Assembly: GCA_021773095.1 (NCBI GenBank)
Contig: JAJFKR010000021.1
Span: 53,693 to 117,692 of the forward strand
Direction of reading: 5' to 3'
DNA: 64,000 nucleotides
Source: Woeseiaceae bacterium
GTDB taxonomy: Bacteria > Pseudomonadota > Gammaproteobacteria > Steroidobacterales > Woeseiaceae
The position numbers and the translations under genes are program-made. Position 1 is the first letter of the stretch. Every line of letters begins with the position of its first letter. Of this stretch, positions 50,673 through 60,502 are shown in pieces. The notes under the pieces were generated by a model that searched no databases, was not told the origin of the DNA, and saw only the letters and a list, made by a program, of their open reading frames with translations.

Positions 50673-51859
50673 TGACCGCCCTCAAGCGATCGATACCACC
50701 GGTCGACGATTTGCCGTTCCTCATCCGTCATGGCCGTCAGATTTCCGATCGGCATCACCCGGGTCACCACTGTCTGTTGATGAATTCGATCCGCGTCCGC
50801 GAGAATCTCCTCATCCGTGTCAAACTTCACACCCAGCGGTGCTGCAGGAAAAGCCGGATGTACCGGCGCTGTCGAGTGGCAACTCGTGCAGCGCGTATTG
50901 ATCACGCTGCGTACCTGCGAGAAGGTCACCGCGCCTGTAGTATCCTCTCGCGATTGAGGTGCTATCAGGGCGGCGGTTGCCGCCAGTACAACAACGGCGA
51001 TCGCAAGGGTAATCGGCGATTCCTTACCTTTGTGTCGGGCGACAAAGTAAATCCGAATCAACGCTCCAGCCAGCGATATCGCTATCAGGACCGCCCAGTT
51101 GTATTCGTGGCTGTACGTCATCGCGTAATGGTTGCTCGTCATAACGAACAGTACCGGCAACGTGAAATACGTGTTATGGACCGACCTTAGTTTTGCGCGC
51201 AGGCCATCCGCCGGATCCGGTGTCCCACCAGTTTCAGCGGCGGTGACCATTTTCATTTGCCCGGGAATGATTACGAAAAATACGTTCGCGACCATAATTG
51301 TTCCGAGCGTGGCGCCGAACAGAATGAAGGCCGCTCTGCCACTGAACAGCTGGCACAGTCCCCACGCCAATGCGCTGCTCATCAACAACAATGCAAACGC
51401 AAACACCCTGTCATCGTTCCTGAGTGGCGACTTGCACATCAGATCGTAGACGATCCAGCCACCGGCAATGAAACCGACGGCAATACTAATCGCCATCACG
51501 ACGGACAGGTCAGCGACCGATTGGTCGATCAGGTAGATTTCGGCGCCCAGAAAATAAACGAGTCCCAGCAGAAACATTCCCGACAACCAGGTCGAATACG
51601 CTTCCCACTTGAACCAGTGCAGGGTCTCGGGCAGCACCGCCGGTGCGACTTTGTATTTTTGCGCGTGATAGAAACCACCACCATGAACTGACCACAACTC
51701 ACCGCCCACGCCCTTCCCGCTGTCGGCGGCTTCGCGCGGCTCCTCAAGGTGGTTGTCGAGCCAGATGAAATACAGTGACGAGCCGATCCAGGCGATGCCG
51801 GTGATGAAGTGCAACCAGCGCACGAGGATGTTCAACCAATCGAGCAAATAGGCTTCCAT
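50669..51859 (-). CDS. puuD: Membrane urate oxidase with C-terminal cytochrome c
   Basis: A 396-residue PuuD (urate hydroxylase) protein. Eight or so transmembrane helices cover the N-terminal DUF989-type urate oxidase domain, with GIAWIGSSLYFIWLD near the start. A soluble cytochrome c domain follows with the haem motif CTSCH (Cys324, Cys327, His328) and a VMPIGN methionine ligand. The protein oxidises urate to 5-hydroxyisourate and passes electrons to the respiratory chain instead of making H2O2. It lies 1 nt downstream of xdhC. Confidence 0.95.
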   Translation of the reverse strand: MEAYLLDWLNILVRWLHFITGIAWIGSSLYFIWLDNHLEEPREAADSGKGVGGELWSVHGGGFYHAQKYKVAPAVLPETLHWFKWEAYSTWLSGMFLLGLVYFLGAEIYLIDQSVADLSVVMAISIAVGFIAGGWIVYDLMCKSPLRNDDRVFAFALLLMSSALAWGLCQLFSGRAAFILFGATLGTIMVANVFFVIIPGQMKMVTAAETGGTPDPADGLRAKLRSVHNTYFTLPVLFVMTSNHYAMTYSHEYNWAVLIAISLAGALIRIYFVARHKGKESPITLAIAVVVLAATAALIAPQSREDTTGAVTFSQVRSVINTRCTSCHSTAPVHPAFPAAPLGVKFDTDEEILADADRIHQQTVVTRVMPIGNLTAMTDEERQIVDRWYRSLEGGQ

Positions 51860-51860
51860 G

Positions 51861-52913
51861 TTAGTACTCTTTCAATATTGGCAGTACGTTGTCGGGATAA
51901 TCTTCCGCTACCGGCGCTACCGCACGTTCGCGAACCTTGAGGATTTCGGCTGCCGCCGCAACCGCTATTTCCGCCGGTTTCTTACCGGTGATTCCGTCGA
52001 CACCGATCGGGCAAATTAACTGATCGATTTCGGGCTGCGACATGCCGTGCTGTCGAAAGCGTTTTTCAAAACGCCGTCGTTTGGTCACCGAACCGATCAG
52101 TCCACAATACCGGGCATCACGACGACCGAGGATGCGATCGCAAATATCGAAGTCCACGGCATGGCTGTGTGTCATGACGAGATAGAAACTGTCCGCCGGC
52201 ATCGCCGCAACCTCGAGCGCCGGCTCCGCTGCCTCTATTGCACGAACGTTCGGCGGCACTTTGCGAAATATGTCTCGTCGGCTGTCGACCCAGCGAATAT
52301 TGCAGTCGAGCCGCGACAGCGCACTGACCACCGCCGATCCAACATGCCCTGCGCCGAATACCGCAATGTTCAGATCAGACGCTACGACAGGCTCATAAAA
52401 TTCCTGCACGTCACGCATTGCGTCGGGCTTGCCCGCGAGTAGCCGTCGAGCTTTACTGACCAGCGATGGTTCTGCCTGCTCTTCATCGGCGCCAAAAACC
52501 TCCGCTGCCGTGACCAGCAATTTAGCCGGATTTGATCGCGAAATACGCGTCGCAATGATGGTCGGTTCTCGTTGCCCGTATAACGCACCGAGATCTCGCA
52601 ACCAGCCCGACAGCCCATCAGCCATCGGTTCAAACAAAATCTCCACAACGCCACCGCAACATTGCCCCGTCGCCGAACCCAGCGGAAAGCTCCTTAGTGC
52701 AAACATTTCATCGTCGAGCATTTCCGCAGCAACCCGCGTGCTCTGGTATTCGAGTTGACCGCCACCAATCGTGCCGATGGTTTGCGTGGCCGTTACGATC
52801 ATTTTCGCGCCGATCTCGCGTGGCGCCGAACCACGAATGCCCGCGACAGTGACTAACACCGCGCGTTCACCGGCCGCGGCAAGATCAATCAGTTCGTCGA
52901 TCCACTCATTCAT
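51861..52913 (-). CDS. xdhC: Xanthine dehydrogenase accessory protein XdhC
   Basis: A 350-residue XdhC-family protein, which binds and sulfurates the molybdenum cofactor and inserts it into XdhB. The N-terminal VTVAGIRGSAPREIGAKM segment, the QCCGG cysteine motif and the C-terminal Rossmann domain (VFGAGHVGSAV) are intact. The ATG at 52913 starts within the end of xdhB (8-nt overlap). Confidence 0.93.
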   Translation of the reverse strand: MNEWIDELIDLAAAGERAVLVTVAGIRGSAPREIGAKMIVTATQTIGTIGGGQLEYQSTRVAAEMLDDEMFALRSFPLGSATGQCCGGVVEILFEPMADGLSGWLRDLGALYGQREPTIIATRISRSNPAKLLVTAAEVFGADEEQAEPSLVSKARRLLAGKPDAMRDVQEFYEPVVASDLNIAVFGAGHVGSAVVSALSRLDCNIRWVDSRRDIFRKVPPNVRAIEAAEPALEVAAMPADSFYLVMTHSHAVDFDICDRILGRRDARYCGLIGSVTKRRRFEKRFRQHGMSQPEIDQLICPIGVDGITGKKPAEIAVAAAAEILKVRERAVAPVAEDYPDNVLPILKEY

Positions 52914-55221
52914 GCTTCGCCGCCTGTATCGCATTCAGTATCGACTCCGGTGTCGCTGGCGCCTGCAAATCGGGTGCCGGACAGTCGTCGCTTGCGATCG
53001 CGTCCCGGATAGCGTGAAAGGCCGATAGTGCAAGCATCAGTGGCGGCTCGCCCACGGCTTTTGATCGATAGATGGTGTCTTCCGGATTTGGATTGCTCTG
53101 CATTAACTCAACGCGAAAGTCCGGCGCCAGGTCCGATGCGGTTGGTATCTTGTAGGTCGATGGTGCATGCGTTCCAAGTTCGCCGCGATCATTCCACCAC
53201 AGCTCCTCGGAGGTCAACCAGCCAAGACCTTGCACATAGCCACCTTCGACCTGTCCAAGATCAATCGCCGGATTCAAGGAGTCGCCACAATCGTGCAGGA
53301 TATCGACGCGCAATGTACGGTTTTCGCCCGTTAGCGTATCAACGACGGCCTCTGTGACCGCCGCGCCATACGCAAAGTAGAAAAACGGGCGTCCGCTGAA
53401 AGTCTCTCGATCGTAATTTATTTTCGGTGTCTTGTAGAAGCCGGTTGCTGACAGCGGCACACGATCCGCCCAGGCCAACTGCACAAGCTCGGCGAACGAC
53501 ACACTCTCGCCGCCCGCTTTTACCCGGTTATCGCCAAATTCGATCTCAGCTTCCGGCGCAGAAAAATGCCGCGCTGCAAACTCGGTCAATCGCAAGCGTA
53601 TTTTTGCTGCCGCTTTCCTGGCAGCCATGCCGTTCATATCGGCGCCGCTGGACGCCGCCGTCGCAGAGGCATTCGGCACCTTGCTGGTGTCCGCTGCTGT
53701 AATACGTATACGATCGATATCAATCTGAAATTCGTCGGCGACGACCTGGGCGACCTTGACGTACAAGCCCTGGCCCATTTCAGTGCCGCCGTGATTGAGT
53801 TGTATCGTGCCGTCTTTGTACACATGAATCAGTGCACCGGCCTGATTCAACAACGTATTGGTAAACGATATTCCGAATTTGACCGGCGTAATCGCGATGC
53901 CGCGTTTCAGTATCGGGCTGTTCAGATTAAATGCCTGAATTTCCCGGCGTCTCGCTTCGTAATCGCTGCTCGTGACTAACTGGTCGAATATCTCATCAAT
54001 GACATTGTCTTCGACCGGCTGCAGATACTGCGTAACGTTACGCTCTTCCTTGCCATAAAAGTTACGGCGTCGAATCTCCAGCGGATCCTTGCCCAACTGT
54101 CTGGCAATATCTTCGATCGCGTACTCGATCGCAAACATGCCCTGCGGCCCGCCGAATCCTCGAAACGCCGTATTGGAGACGGTATTCGTCTTGCAACGAT
54201 GGGAAAGTATGCGCACATTCTCAAGAAAATAGGCGTTGTCGCAACTAAACATCGCACGATCATTGACCGGCCCCGACAGATCTGCCGACATGCCGCAGCG
54301 TGACGCAAGCTCGAAGTCGATGCCCAGTATCCGGCCCGTGTCGTCAAAACCGACGTCATAATCGATCACGAAATCGTGGCGCTTGCCGGTCATTATCATG
54401 TCGTCGTCGCGATCCAGCCGCAGCTTACAGGCACGACCTGTCTTGTCCGCAGCCAGAGCGGCGATACAGGCAATCAAAGCGGCCTGGCTTTCCTTCCCGC
54501 CAAAAGCACCACCCATTCTTCGGCAAATAACGGTGACGTCATTCGCTGGTCTGCCGGTCGCGTGGGCAACCAGCATCTGAACTTCATCCGGGTGCTGTGT
54601 CGAGCTGTATACCGTGAGGCAATTGTCTTCCTCAGGTATGGCCATCGCGATATGGCCTTCGAGATAGAACTGGTCCTGGCCGCCCAGAGAAACGCGGCGG
54701 CTGGCGCGATGTGGTGCGGCCTTCAACGCAGCTTCAGGGTCGCCGCGCACCAACGTTTCGCTGGGCAAGACAAAAGACTGCTTCGCCACTGCCGTTAATG
54801 GATCAAGAATGGCGTCCAGTTCCCGGTAATCGATCTTCGCGAGTCCTGCGGCCTTTCGTGCGGCGTCTACGGTCGTGGCGGCTACAGCAAATACAGCCTG
54901 TCCAACGTATTGCACGAGGTCGGTCGCGAAAATTGGATCGTCCGCGATAATCGGTCCGAAGTTATTGGCACCCGAGATATCGCTGGCGAGGCAAACGTCA
55001 ACAACACCGGGCGCTGCCAGCACCCTGGCAACGTCGATGTTGCCGACTTCAGCGTGAGCGACCGAACTCATACCCACCGCAACGTGTAGCAGGTCTCGCG
55101 TCTCTGGCAGATCGTCGGTGTATGAGGCCTGCCCTGTTACATGCAGTTGTGCACTGTCGTGTGGCAACGGCGCACCGACGGCCGCTGCACGCTTGGGAGC
55201 TGGTTTAACGCTGACGGCCAT
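52906..55221 (-). CDS. xdhB: Xanthine dehydrogenase molybdopterin-binding subunit
   Basis: A 771-residue large subunit holding the Mo-cofactor. The N-terminal segment GAPLPHDSAQLHVTGQASYT and the substrate-pocket motif RRMGGAFGGKE are typical of XdhB. The catalytic base is Glu725 in VGEPPLML. It oxidises hypoxanthine and xanthine to urate together with XdhA. It overlaps xdhA by 17 nt. Confidence 0.95.
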   Translation of the reverse strand: MAVSVKPAPKRAAAVGAPLPHDSAQLHVTGQASYTDDLPETRDLLHVAVGMSSVAHAEVGNIDVARVLAAPGVVDVCLASDISGANNFGPIIADDPIFATDLVQYVGQAVFAVAATTVDAARKAAGLAKIDYRELDAILDPLTAVAKQSFVLPSETLVRGDPEAALKAAPHRASRRVSLGGQDQFYLEGHIAMAIPEEDNCLTVYSSTQHPDEVQMLVAHATGRPANDVTVICRRMGGAFGGKESQAALIACIAALAADKTGRACKLRLDRDDDMIMTGKRHDFVIDYDVGFDDTGRILGIDFELASRCGMSADLSGPVNDRAMFSCDNAYFLENVRILSHRCKTNTVSNTAFRGFGGPQGMFAIEYAIEDIARQLGKDPLEIRRRNFYGKEERNVTQYLQPVEDNVIDEIFDQLVTSSDYEARRREIQAFNLNSPILKRGIAITPVKFGISFTNTLLNQAGALIHVYKDGTIQLNHGGTEMGQGLYVKVAQVVADEFQIDIDRIRITAADTSKVPNASATAASSGADMNGMAARKAAAKIRLRLTEFAARHFSAPEAEIEFGDNRVKAGGESVSFAELVQLAWADRVPLSATGFYKTPKINYDRETFSGRPFFYFAYGAAVTEAVVDTLTGENRTLRVDILHDCGDSLNPAIDLGQVEGGYVQGLGWLTSEELWWNDRGELGTHAPSTYKIPTASDLAPDFRVELMQSNPNPEDTIYRSKAVGEPPLMLALSAFHAIRDAIASDDCPAPDLQAPATPESILNAIQAAKHE

Positions 55222-56665
55222 AGGTGTACACCGTCTCCAGTTTGTCGCTCATTGTTTCGGCAAAGAATCGTCGCAGTAGATTTTGTACAACCACTCCGCG
55301 AATATCCGCCGACGCTCGCATATCCGATATCGGCGCGAAGTCCTCAGCCAGACTCGCACACGCGGACTCGATGGTAGCGCTGGTCCACGGCTTGCCGGTT
55401 ACGGCCAGCTCCGTTTTCGTCGCGCGTCGAACCGTGGCCGCCAGACCGCCACAAGCCATGCGAAACGATGCGACCGTGCCAGCATCAAGGACCAGCCTGT
55501 ACGCAGTACAAATGGCGGAAATATCCTGGTCAAAACGCTTCGACCATTTTTGGCTGCTGACGCGCGCGCCATCGCTTGGTAGTGGAATCAAAATTCGTGA
55601 AACAAACTCGCCGGGCTGCAAATCGTTAATCATGTAGTCGTGATAGAAATCATTAAGCGATATCTCCCGCTCCACTGCACCGCACCGCAGCAGTAAAGAC
55701 GTATCGACGACCATGAGGGCTGCCATCGAGTCACCAATCGGCGAACCGTTCGCGATATTGCCTCCCAACGTTCCGGCGTTTCGAATCGGTGGAGATGCAA
55801 AGCGTCGAAACAACTCATCCAGACCCGGATAATGCTTAACAATTACCGGGATCACATCGGTCAGCGTCGCAGCGCCGCCGATATCAATGTGCGTATCGCC
55901 GACCTTCACGTCAGAGATATCAGCGGCACAACCCATATAAACAACTGTGCCGAGCTCACGATGTTGCTTGGTCACCCACAATCCAACATCCGTTCCGCCC
56001 GCCAGTAATGTTGCCTCCGGGTTGTCGGCAAGAATTGCCGCCAGTTCATCGGCGTCCGTTGGTGCGAAAAATTTGCGGCCCTTATGCTCGACCCGCAACG
56101 AGTTTTCGCGTTGAATTTTCTTTAGCCCGGCTATGCGGTCAATGCCAGCAGGCCTCGCTGCCGAATACATATCAGTCGCGGCGGCAATGATGGGCCTGTA
56201 ACCGGTGCAGCGACAAAGATTGCCCGACAATGCATCGTCGATCGACTGACGGTCCGGGTTCTTATTGGTTTCGTACAAGGCGTACAGAGACATAACAAAG
56301 CCTGGCGTACAAAAACCACACTGTGAGCCGTGGTTTGTGACCATCGCGGATTGAACCGGGTGCAGTTCATCGCCGTCCGACAAGCTTTCCACCGTGATCA
56401 GTTCTTTGCCGTCGAGCGTTGGCAGGAACTGGATGCAGGAGTTGATCGCCTTGAAGTTCACGTTCTCAGCATCGCGATCGAGTTCCGCAACAACCACCGT
56501 GCACGCACCGCAATCGCCCTCGGCACAACCTTCTTTCGATCCTTTGCGGCAGAGATCTTCACGCAGGTACTGCAGCACTGTTCGCGTTGGATCAACATCT
56601 TTAATCTCTATGATCTCGCCATCGAGAAGAAATCGAATCACTGCGCCATCGCTCACGATTTTCAA
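55205..56665 (-). CDS. xdhA: Xanthine dehydrogenase small (FAD and [2Fe-2S]) subunit
   Basis: A 486-residue small subunit. The first [2Fe-2S] cluster uses Cys47, Cys52, Cys55 and Cys77 (CAEGDCGAC), the second Cys116, Cys119, Cys151 and Cys153 (CGFC...CRC). The FAD-binding domain follows (about 190-370, with LLAGGTDVGLW and GNIANGSPIGD) and then the CO-dehydrogenase-flavoprotein C-terminal domain. It transfers electrons from XdhB to NAD+. It overlaps uraH by 4 nt. Confidence 0.95.
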   Translation of the reverse strand: MKIVSDGAVIRFLLDGEIIEIKDVDPTRTVLQYLREDLCRKGSKEGCAEGDCGACTVVVAELDRDAENVNFKAINSCIQFLPTLDGKELITVESLSDGDELHPVQSAMVTNHGSQCGFCTPGFVMSLYALYETNKNPDRQSIDDALSGNLCRCTGYRPIIAAATDMYSAARPAGIDRIAGLKKIQRENSLRVEHKGRKFFAPTDADELAAILADNPEATLLAGGTDVGLWVTKQHRELGTVVYMGCAADISDVKVGDTHIDIGGAATLTDVIPVIVKHYPGLDELFRRFASPPIRNAGTLGGNIANGSPIGDSMAALMVVDTSLLLRCGAVEREISLNDFYHDYMINDLQPGEFVSRILIPLPSDGARVSSQKWSKRFDQDISAICTAYRLVLDAGTVASFRMACGGLAATVRRATKTELAVTGKPWTSATIESACASLAEDFAPISDMRASADIRGVVVQNLLRRFFAETMSDKLETVYTYGRQR

Positions 56666-57009
56666 CTACCGCGGTAGGTCGAATAGGCCCAGGGAGAGCA
56701 CAGCAAGGGCACGTGGTAGTGCTCGTCACCCTTGACCGAAAACCGGATAACAACGGTCTCCAGAAAAGCAGGCTCACCGACCGCGGTATTCCTGCCGGCA
56801 AAATAATCGCCGATATCAAACTCCAACTCATAGGTGCCGGTGACCATGGTCGCGCCTTTCAGCAGGGCTTCGTCCGTCCGACCATCGGCGTTGGTCTTTA
56901 CGTCGGCAATTTTTCGGCGCCCAGCAGCCAGCGAAAACAGCCTGACAGCAACACCCGACGCGGGTTCACCGTGTGTAGTGTCGAGGATATGTGTTGTTAG
57001 TCGTCCCAT
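56662..57009 (-). CDS. uraH: 5-hydroxyisourate hydrolase
   Basis: A 115-residue transthyretin-like protein. The N-terminal HILDTTHGEPASGV and the C-terminal HYHVPLLCSPWAYSTYRGS are the two family signatures, including the terminal YRGS absent from true transthyretins. It hydrolyses 5-hydroxyisourate, the product of PuuD, to OHCU. It is the first gene of the purine operon, whose promoter should be in 57010-57089. Confidence 0.96.
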   Translation of the reverse strand: MGRLTTHILDTTHGEPASGVAVRLFSLAAGRRKIADVKTNADGRTDEALLKGATMVTGTYELEFDIGDYFAGRNTAVGEPAFLETVVIRFSVKGDEHYHVPLLCSPWAYSTYRGS

Positions 57010-57089
57010 TCCGCCCCCATTAACTTGCCTGCATGCCCGATAATGTATCCCATTGATTATACTGTGCTACGTTGTCGCGGAGATACAAA

Positions 57090-57539
57090 ATGAAACAACT
57101 ATTACTGGCTTTCCCTCTCATCGCATTATTCGGCTGCGACGTACAGATTGAACACGACTCCGAAGTCACTTACCTGCAGATGCCTGGCATGGAGGGGCTC
57201 AACTTGCCTTTCTCCTCGGCCGTACGGGTCGGCAACACACTGTACCTGTCCGGTAATCTCGGCAACCTTCCCGGGTCACTCAATCTGGCGGAAGGCGGAA
57301 TATCCGGTGAGACGCGCCAGACAATGGAGAACATATCGAGCGTGTTACAGCAATTTGGCTCGTCGATGGACGACGTTGTCAAATGCACTGTTTTCCTTGC
57401 AGACATCAACGAATGGGGCGAGATGAACGAGGTCTACCGAACCTACTTCAAAAACCCGCCGGCCCGCAGCGCGTTAGGTGCCAACGGCCTTGCGCTGAAT
57501 GCGCGCGTCGAAATCGAGTGTATTGCCGTTACGGAGTAG
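57090..57539 (+). CDS. RidA-family (YjgF) lipoprotein
   Basis: A 149-residue RidA/YjgF/UK114-family protein preceded by a lipoprotein signal peptide with lipobox ALFGC (Cys16). The RidA core includes VRVGNTLYLSGNLG and the conserved C-terminal arginine segment NARVEIECIAV. Cytosolic RidA hydrolyses reactive enamines and imines; an exported lipoprotein version is unusual and its substrate is unknown. GGAG lies about 8 nt upstream of the ATG. It is divergent from uraH and overlaps the convergent phosphatase by 11 nt. Confidence 0.88.
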   Translation: MKQLLLAFPLIALFGCDVQIEHDSEVTYLQMPGMEGLNLPFSSAVRVGNTLYLSGNLGNLPGSLNLAEGGISGETRQTMENISSVLQQFGSSMDDVVKCTVFLADINEWGEMNEVYRTYFKNPPARSALGANGLALNARVEIECIAVTE

Positions 57540-59355
57540 CAAGCAACTCATCGCGTCGCGACTGCAGTGCGCGCAGTCGCTTCTTGTCGAGGACGTCTCC
57601 AAACGTCTCCACCAGTAACTCATCGGTGAGTTCCGCTAGAGCATTCTTCCAGCCCACGCTGACGGGAATCGGTGCCTTCCTGAGATGAGGCGGCCGTCCT
57701 TTTCTGTTTGCGAACGTCCGGTCATGCTCGCTGAGCATCAGTCGCCATGATAACTTGTCATACATCATCCGCTGTTGTGAGCGCCCCTCGTTATAGACCA
57801 GAATGTCGAAGACATACATTGCCGGCCATTGGTCAGTGATTGCACACCAGGCATCACCTCCCTGACCGGTCGCCGCGCGTTCAGCCTCATTGATATTGTT
57901 GCCTGGCAGAAACTGCAATGAGCCGTTTTTGCCTTCAATCTCGCGTTTCACGGTGACCGGCACCATTTCGAGTTGCAGCAATCGGTCGAGGCGGTACGCG
58001 GCAACATTGGGGTAGAAATTACGGCCTCTGGGTTTGCTGAAAATAGCGTCAACCGCGTGTTGGCCGTTACTGATCCTGACGACGGTTCTCGGCAACGAAC
58101 CCGTGCTGCTCTTATCGACGGACACGATCTCACCCTGCTCGAGTAATTCCTGCAGTTGCAGCGCGCTCAGATTCCCCGGGCGACGACCGACGTTCCGCGG
58201 CTGTATGAGCGGTGCACTTGATTCAAGTCCTGACTCACTCGTAATCGACAAAGAATCGCCTTCCAGCACCAGCGCATGCCCGCTACCCTTGTAATAGAAA
58301 TTCAACATGCCGGTATCGATTTCGATCACCCGACCGTCGAATCGCTGCAATACCTGGTGGTTCGGTGTTGGCGTGTGTCCGATGACAACCCGATCAGCCC
58401 CTATAGCGGCGAGTGCCGCATCCAGTCTGTGTTCCTCGACGATGCCCGGGCACATTATATGGTTGCGATACCACAGCGGTCCGTCAGGACTGGTGATACC
58501 GGCGTCGAGCAGGCGCATCCCGGCCTTGATCGCCTTCAGTGTATCCGTATCCTCGTCCAGGGCAGGCATATAATTTGTGAGTATCGCCTCGTAGTTGTAG
58601 TGACTGTCAGTTGGCAGCAGAATTTCCGCATCCGTCAACGCGCCCAGCACACCGACATACTCGACGAGCTCTTTTTGCAAATCCACATTGATGCCTTCGA
58701 GACCAATCTCGGTAACCAAAGGCGGCAGCCCACCGTGCACAAATGCCGTGCCATTGATCACTTCGATAATGTTTTTTTGCAACAGCCACTGACCGTAGTA
58801 ACCGTCCGCACGAAACGCGCGCCGCATCGCAAAGTATCCGGGCGGGTAATCTGTCTCGAATTTACCCGGCAAGTCGTCCGCATCGCCTGCCTGTCGCTCG
58901 GCATACAACTCAAACCACCGTGCACGTTCGTCGGGATTTTCTTCGCTCGCAAACGCTGCGTATTCGGGTGCGCTAACGTAGCGCATGTCCCCGGTCAGCA
59001 ACATCGACTCGTGGTTTCCGATCAGTACATGCACGCGACCACCGGCCGCCTCGGCCTCGCCTTCCAGCCGCATGAGTAAATCCATCGCGGCGCGGGACTT
59101 CGGTCCACGATCCAGCATGTCACCTGCGATGACGAGATGTGACTGCTCACCCACCCAGCCGAGATCATCGCCGAGGATATCCACATTCTGCAACGTCGTG
59201 ACCATCGCGTCATAGGCGCCATGGATGTCCGCTATTGCCACAATCCGGTCGACATCGTCGTAGCGCCACTCAGCCGACCACGCAGGCGGCGAAACACACA
59301 ATAGCGCCAAGGAGAAAAACGAGAAAATGTTGACTGTTCGACGCAAAAATTTCAT
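57529..59355 (-). CDS. Exported metallophosphatase fused to a kinase-like domain
   Basis: A 608-residue protein with a signal peptide (cleavage near AWSA, residue 28). Residues about 36-370 form a PPP-type metallophosphoesterase of the Shewanella-like kind: DIHG (43-46), GDMLDRG (78-84), GNHE (113-116), a VHGGLPP loop and VIGHTPT. The C-terminal part (about 395-608) resembles atypical HipA/FAM20-like kinases: AIFSKPRGRNFYPNVAAYRLD fits the nucleotide-binding half, and VFDILVYNEGRSQQ and LSEHDRTF sit where NxDRH and IDHxRxF are expected. The Asp of both motifs is replaced, so the kinase-like part may be inactive. It is divergent from the CotH-like gene. Confidence 0.78.
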   Translation of the reverse strand: MKFLRRTVNIFSFFSLALLCVSPPAWSAEWRYDDVDRIVAIADIHGAYDAMVTTLQNVDILGDDLGWVGEQSHLVIAGDMLDRGPKSRAAMDLLMRLEGEAEAAGGRVHVLIGNHESMLLTGDMRYVSAPEYAAFASEENPDERARWFELYAERQAGDADDLPGKFETDYPPGYFAMRRAFRADGYYGQWLLQKNIIEVINGTAFVHGGLPPLVTEIGLEGINVDLQKELVEYVGVLGALTDAEILLPTDSHYNYEAILTNYMPALDEDTDTLKAIKAGMRLLDAGITSPDGPLWYRNHIMCPGIVEEHRLDAALAAIGADRVVIGHTPTPNHQVLQRFDGRVIEIDTGMLNFYYKGSGHALVLEGDSLSITSESGLESSAPLIQPRNVGRRPGNLSALQLQELLEQGEIVSVDKSSTGSLPRTVVRISNGQHAVDAIFSKPRGRNFYPNVAAYRLDRLLQLEMVPVTVKREIEGKNGSLQFLPGNNINEAERAATGQGGDAWCAITDQWPAMYVFDILVYNEGRSQQRMMYDKLSWRLMLSEHDRTFANRKGRPPHLRKAPIPVSVGWKNALAELTDELLVETFGDVLDKKRLRALQSRRDELLATP

Positions 59356-59449
59356 TCCGTGTTTGACATTGATTTGAGTGTAGTAGCTGGGAGCAATTGC
59401 GGCAATTCGCGGCCCGGCACAATTGCGGCCATATGCTAGACTCAGGACG

Positions 59450-60502
59450 ATGCTGGCACTAATTCGTTGGACACTATTAATACTGACGTGGTTCCTGTTG
59501 ATGTCGGGCGTGTCAGCACAGGAAACCGCAGCTCCTGACGCGCTTTTTCAAAGTGCGGAAGTCATCGATGTACGCATCGAAGCACCAATGTCGACACTCA
59601 TCTCCGAGCGCTCGGTCGATGAAGAGCTGCCCGGCAAATTCCAATATACAAATTCTGCCGGCGAGGCCGTCGAATTCAATATAAAGCTGCGAGCCCGCGG
59701 CCGCTTTCGTCGTTCGAAGGACCATTGCCGATTTCCGCCATTACGTCTCAACTTCATCAAAGGGCAAACAGACGGCACGCTGTTCGACAAGCAAGATAAA
59801 GTAAAACTTGTCACGCACTGCCAAAACACTTCGCAATACGTGGGCGTGTTGCTGCGCGAATACACCGCCTATCGAATATTGAACGTTGTGACCGATACCA
59901 GCTTCAGGGTACGCATGCTACGCATCACCTATGTCGACGATGAAGGCAAGAAGAAAAACAGCGTCGACTACGGATTTATCATTGAACACAAAGACCGTTT
60001 GGCCTATCGCCTGCAAAAATCGGTCCTCGATGTTGAGAAAATCAGCACGCGTTCCCTGAATCCGGAATTCGCAAGTATCATTTCGATGTACCATTACCTG
60101 ATCGGCAATACTGATTTTTCATCAGTGCGGGGCGCAAAGGGCGAGACTTGTTGCCACAATCATGTGCTGTTTGCGGCAGAGGGCGAAGCGGTATGGTCAG
60201 TGCCATACGATTTTGACCAGGCAGGCCTTGTCGATGCCCCACATGCGGGGCCCGCCCCCCGGTTCAGGATTCAGAGCGTCAGGCAACGGCTGTATCGGGG
60301 TCGTTGCATTCATAATGAAAACATCAGTGCGACGATTGCATTGTATCAGGACAAACAGGTCGACTTGCTAAACGTCATAAGTGAATCAAATTTACTGACC
60401 AGTCGAGACATCAAGTTGATGACCAACTACGTCAACAGATTTTACAAGACGCTGGCGTCAGAACGTAGTGTGAAACGTGAATTGATCAGAAAATGTATTT
60501 AG
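59450..60502 (+). CDS. Exported CotH-like / atypical kinase-fold protein
   Basis: A 350-residue protein with a signal peptide (LLILTWFLLMSGVSAQ). It has features of CotH-type kinases: a KLRARGRFRRSKDHC segment like the RGxS...KK ATP-binding part, GNTD (219-222) where the catalytic NxD lies, and VPYDFDQAG (Asp254, Asp256) at the metal-binding position. Family assignment is by these motifs only. The ATG at 59450 is used; an upstream TTG (59423) is possible. It is divergent from the phosphatase fusion and overlaps the convergent hydrolase-like gene by 17 nt. Confidence 0.66.
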   Translation: MLALIRWTLLILTWFLLMSGVSAQETAAPDALFQSAEVIDVRIEAPMSTLISERSVDEELPGKFQYTNSAGEAVEFNIKLRARGRFRRSKDHCRFPPLRLNFIKGQTDGTLFDKQDKVKLVTHCQNTSQYVGVLLREYTAYRILNVVTDTSFRVRMLRITYVDDEGKKKNSVDYGFIIEHKDRLAYRLQKSVLDVEKISTRSLNPEFASIISMYHYLIGNTDFSSVRGAKGETCCHNHVLFAAEGEAVWSVPYDFDQAGLVDAPHAGPAPRFRIQSVRQRLYRGRCIHNENISATIALYQDKQVDLLNVISESNLLTSRDIKLMTNYVNRFYKTLASERSVKRELIRKCI

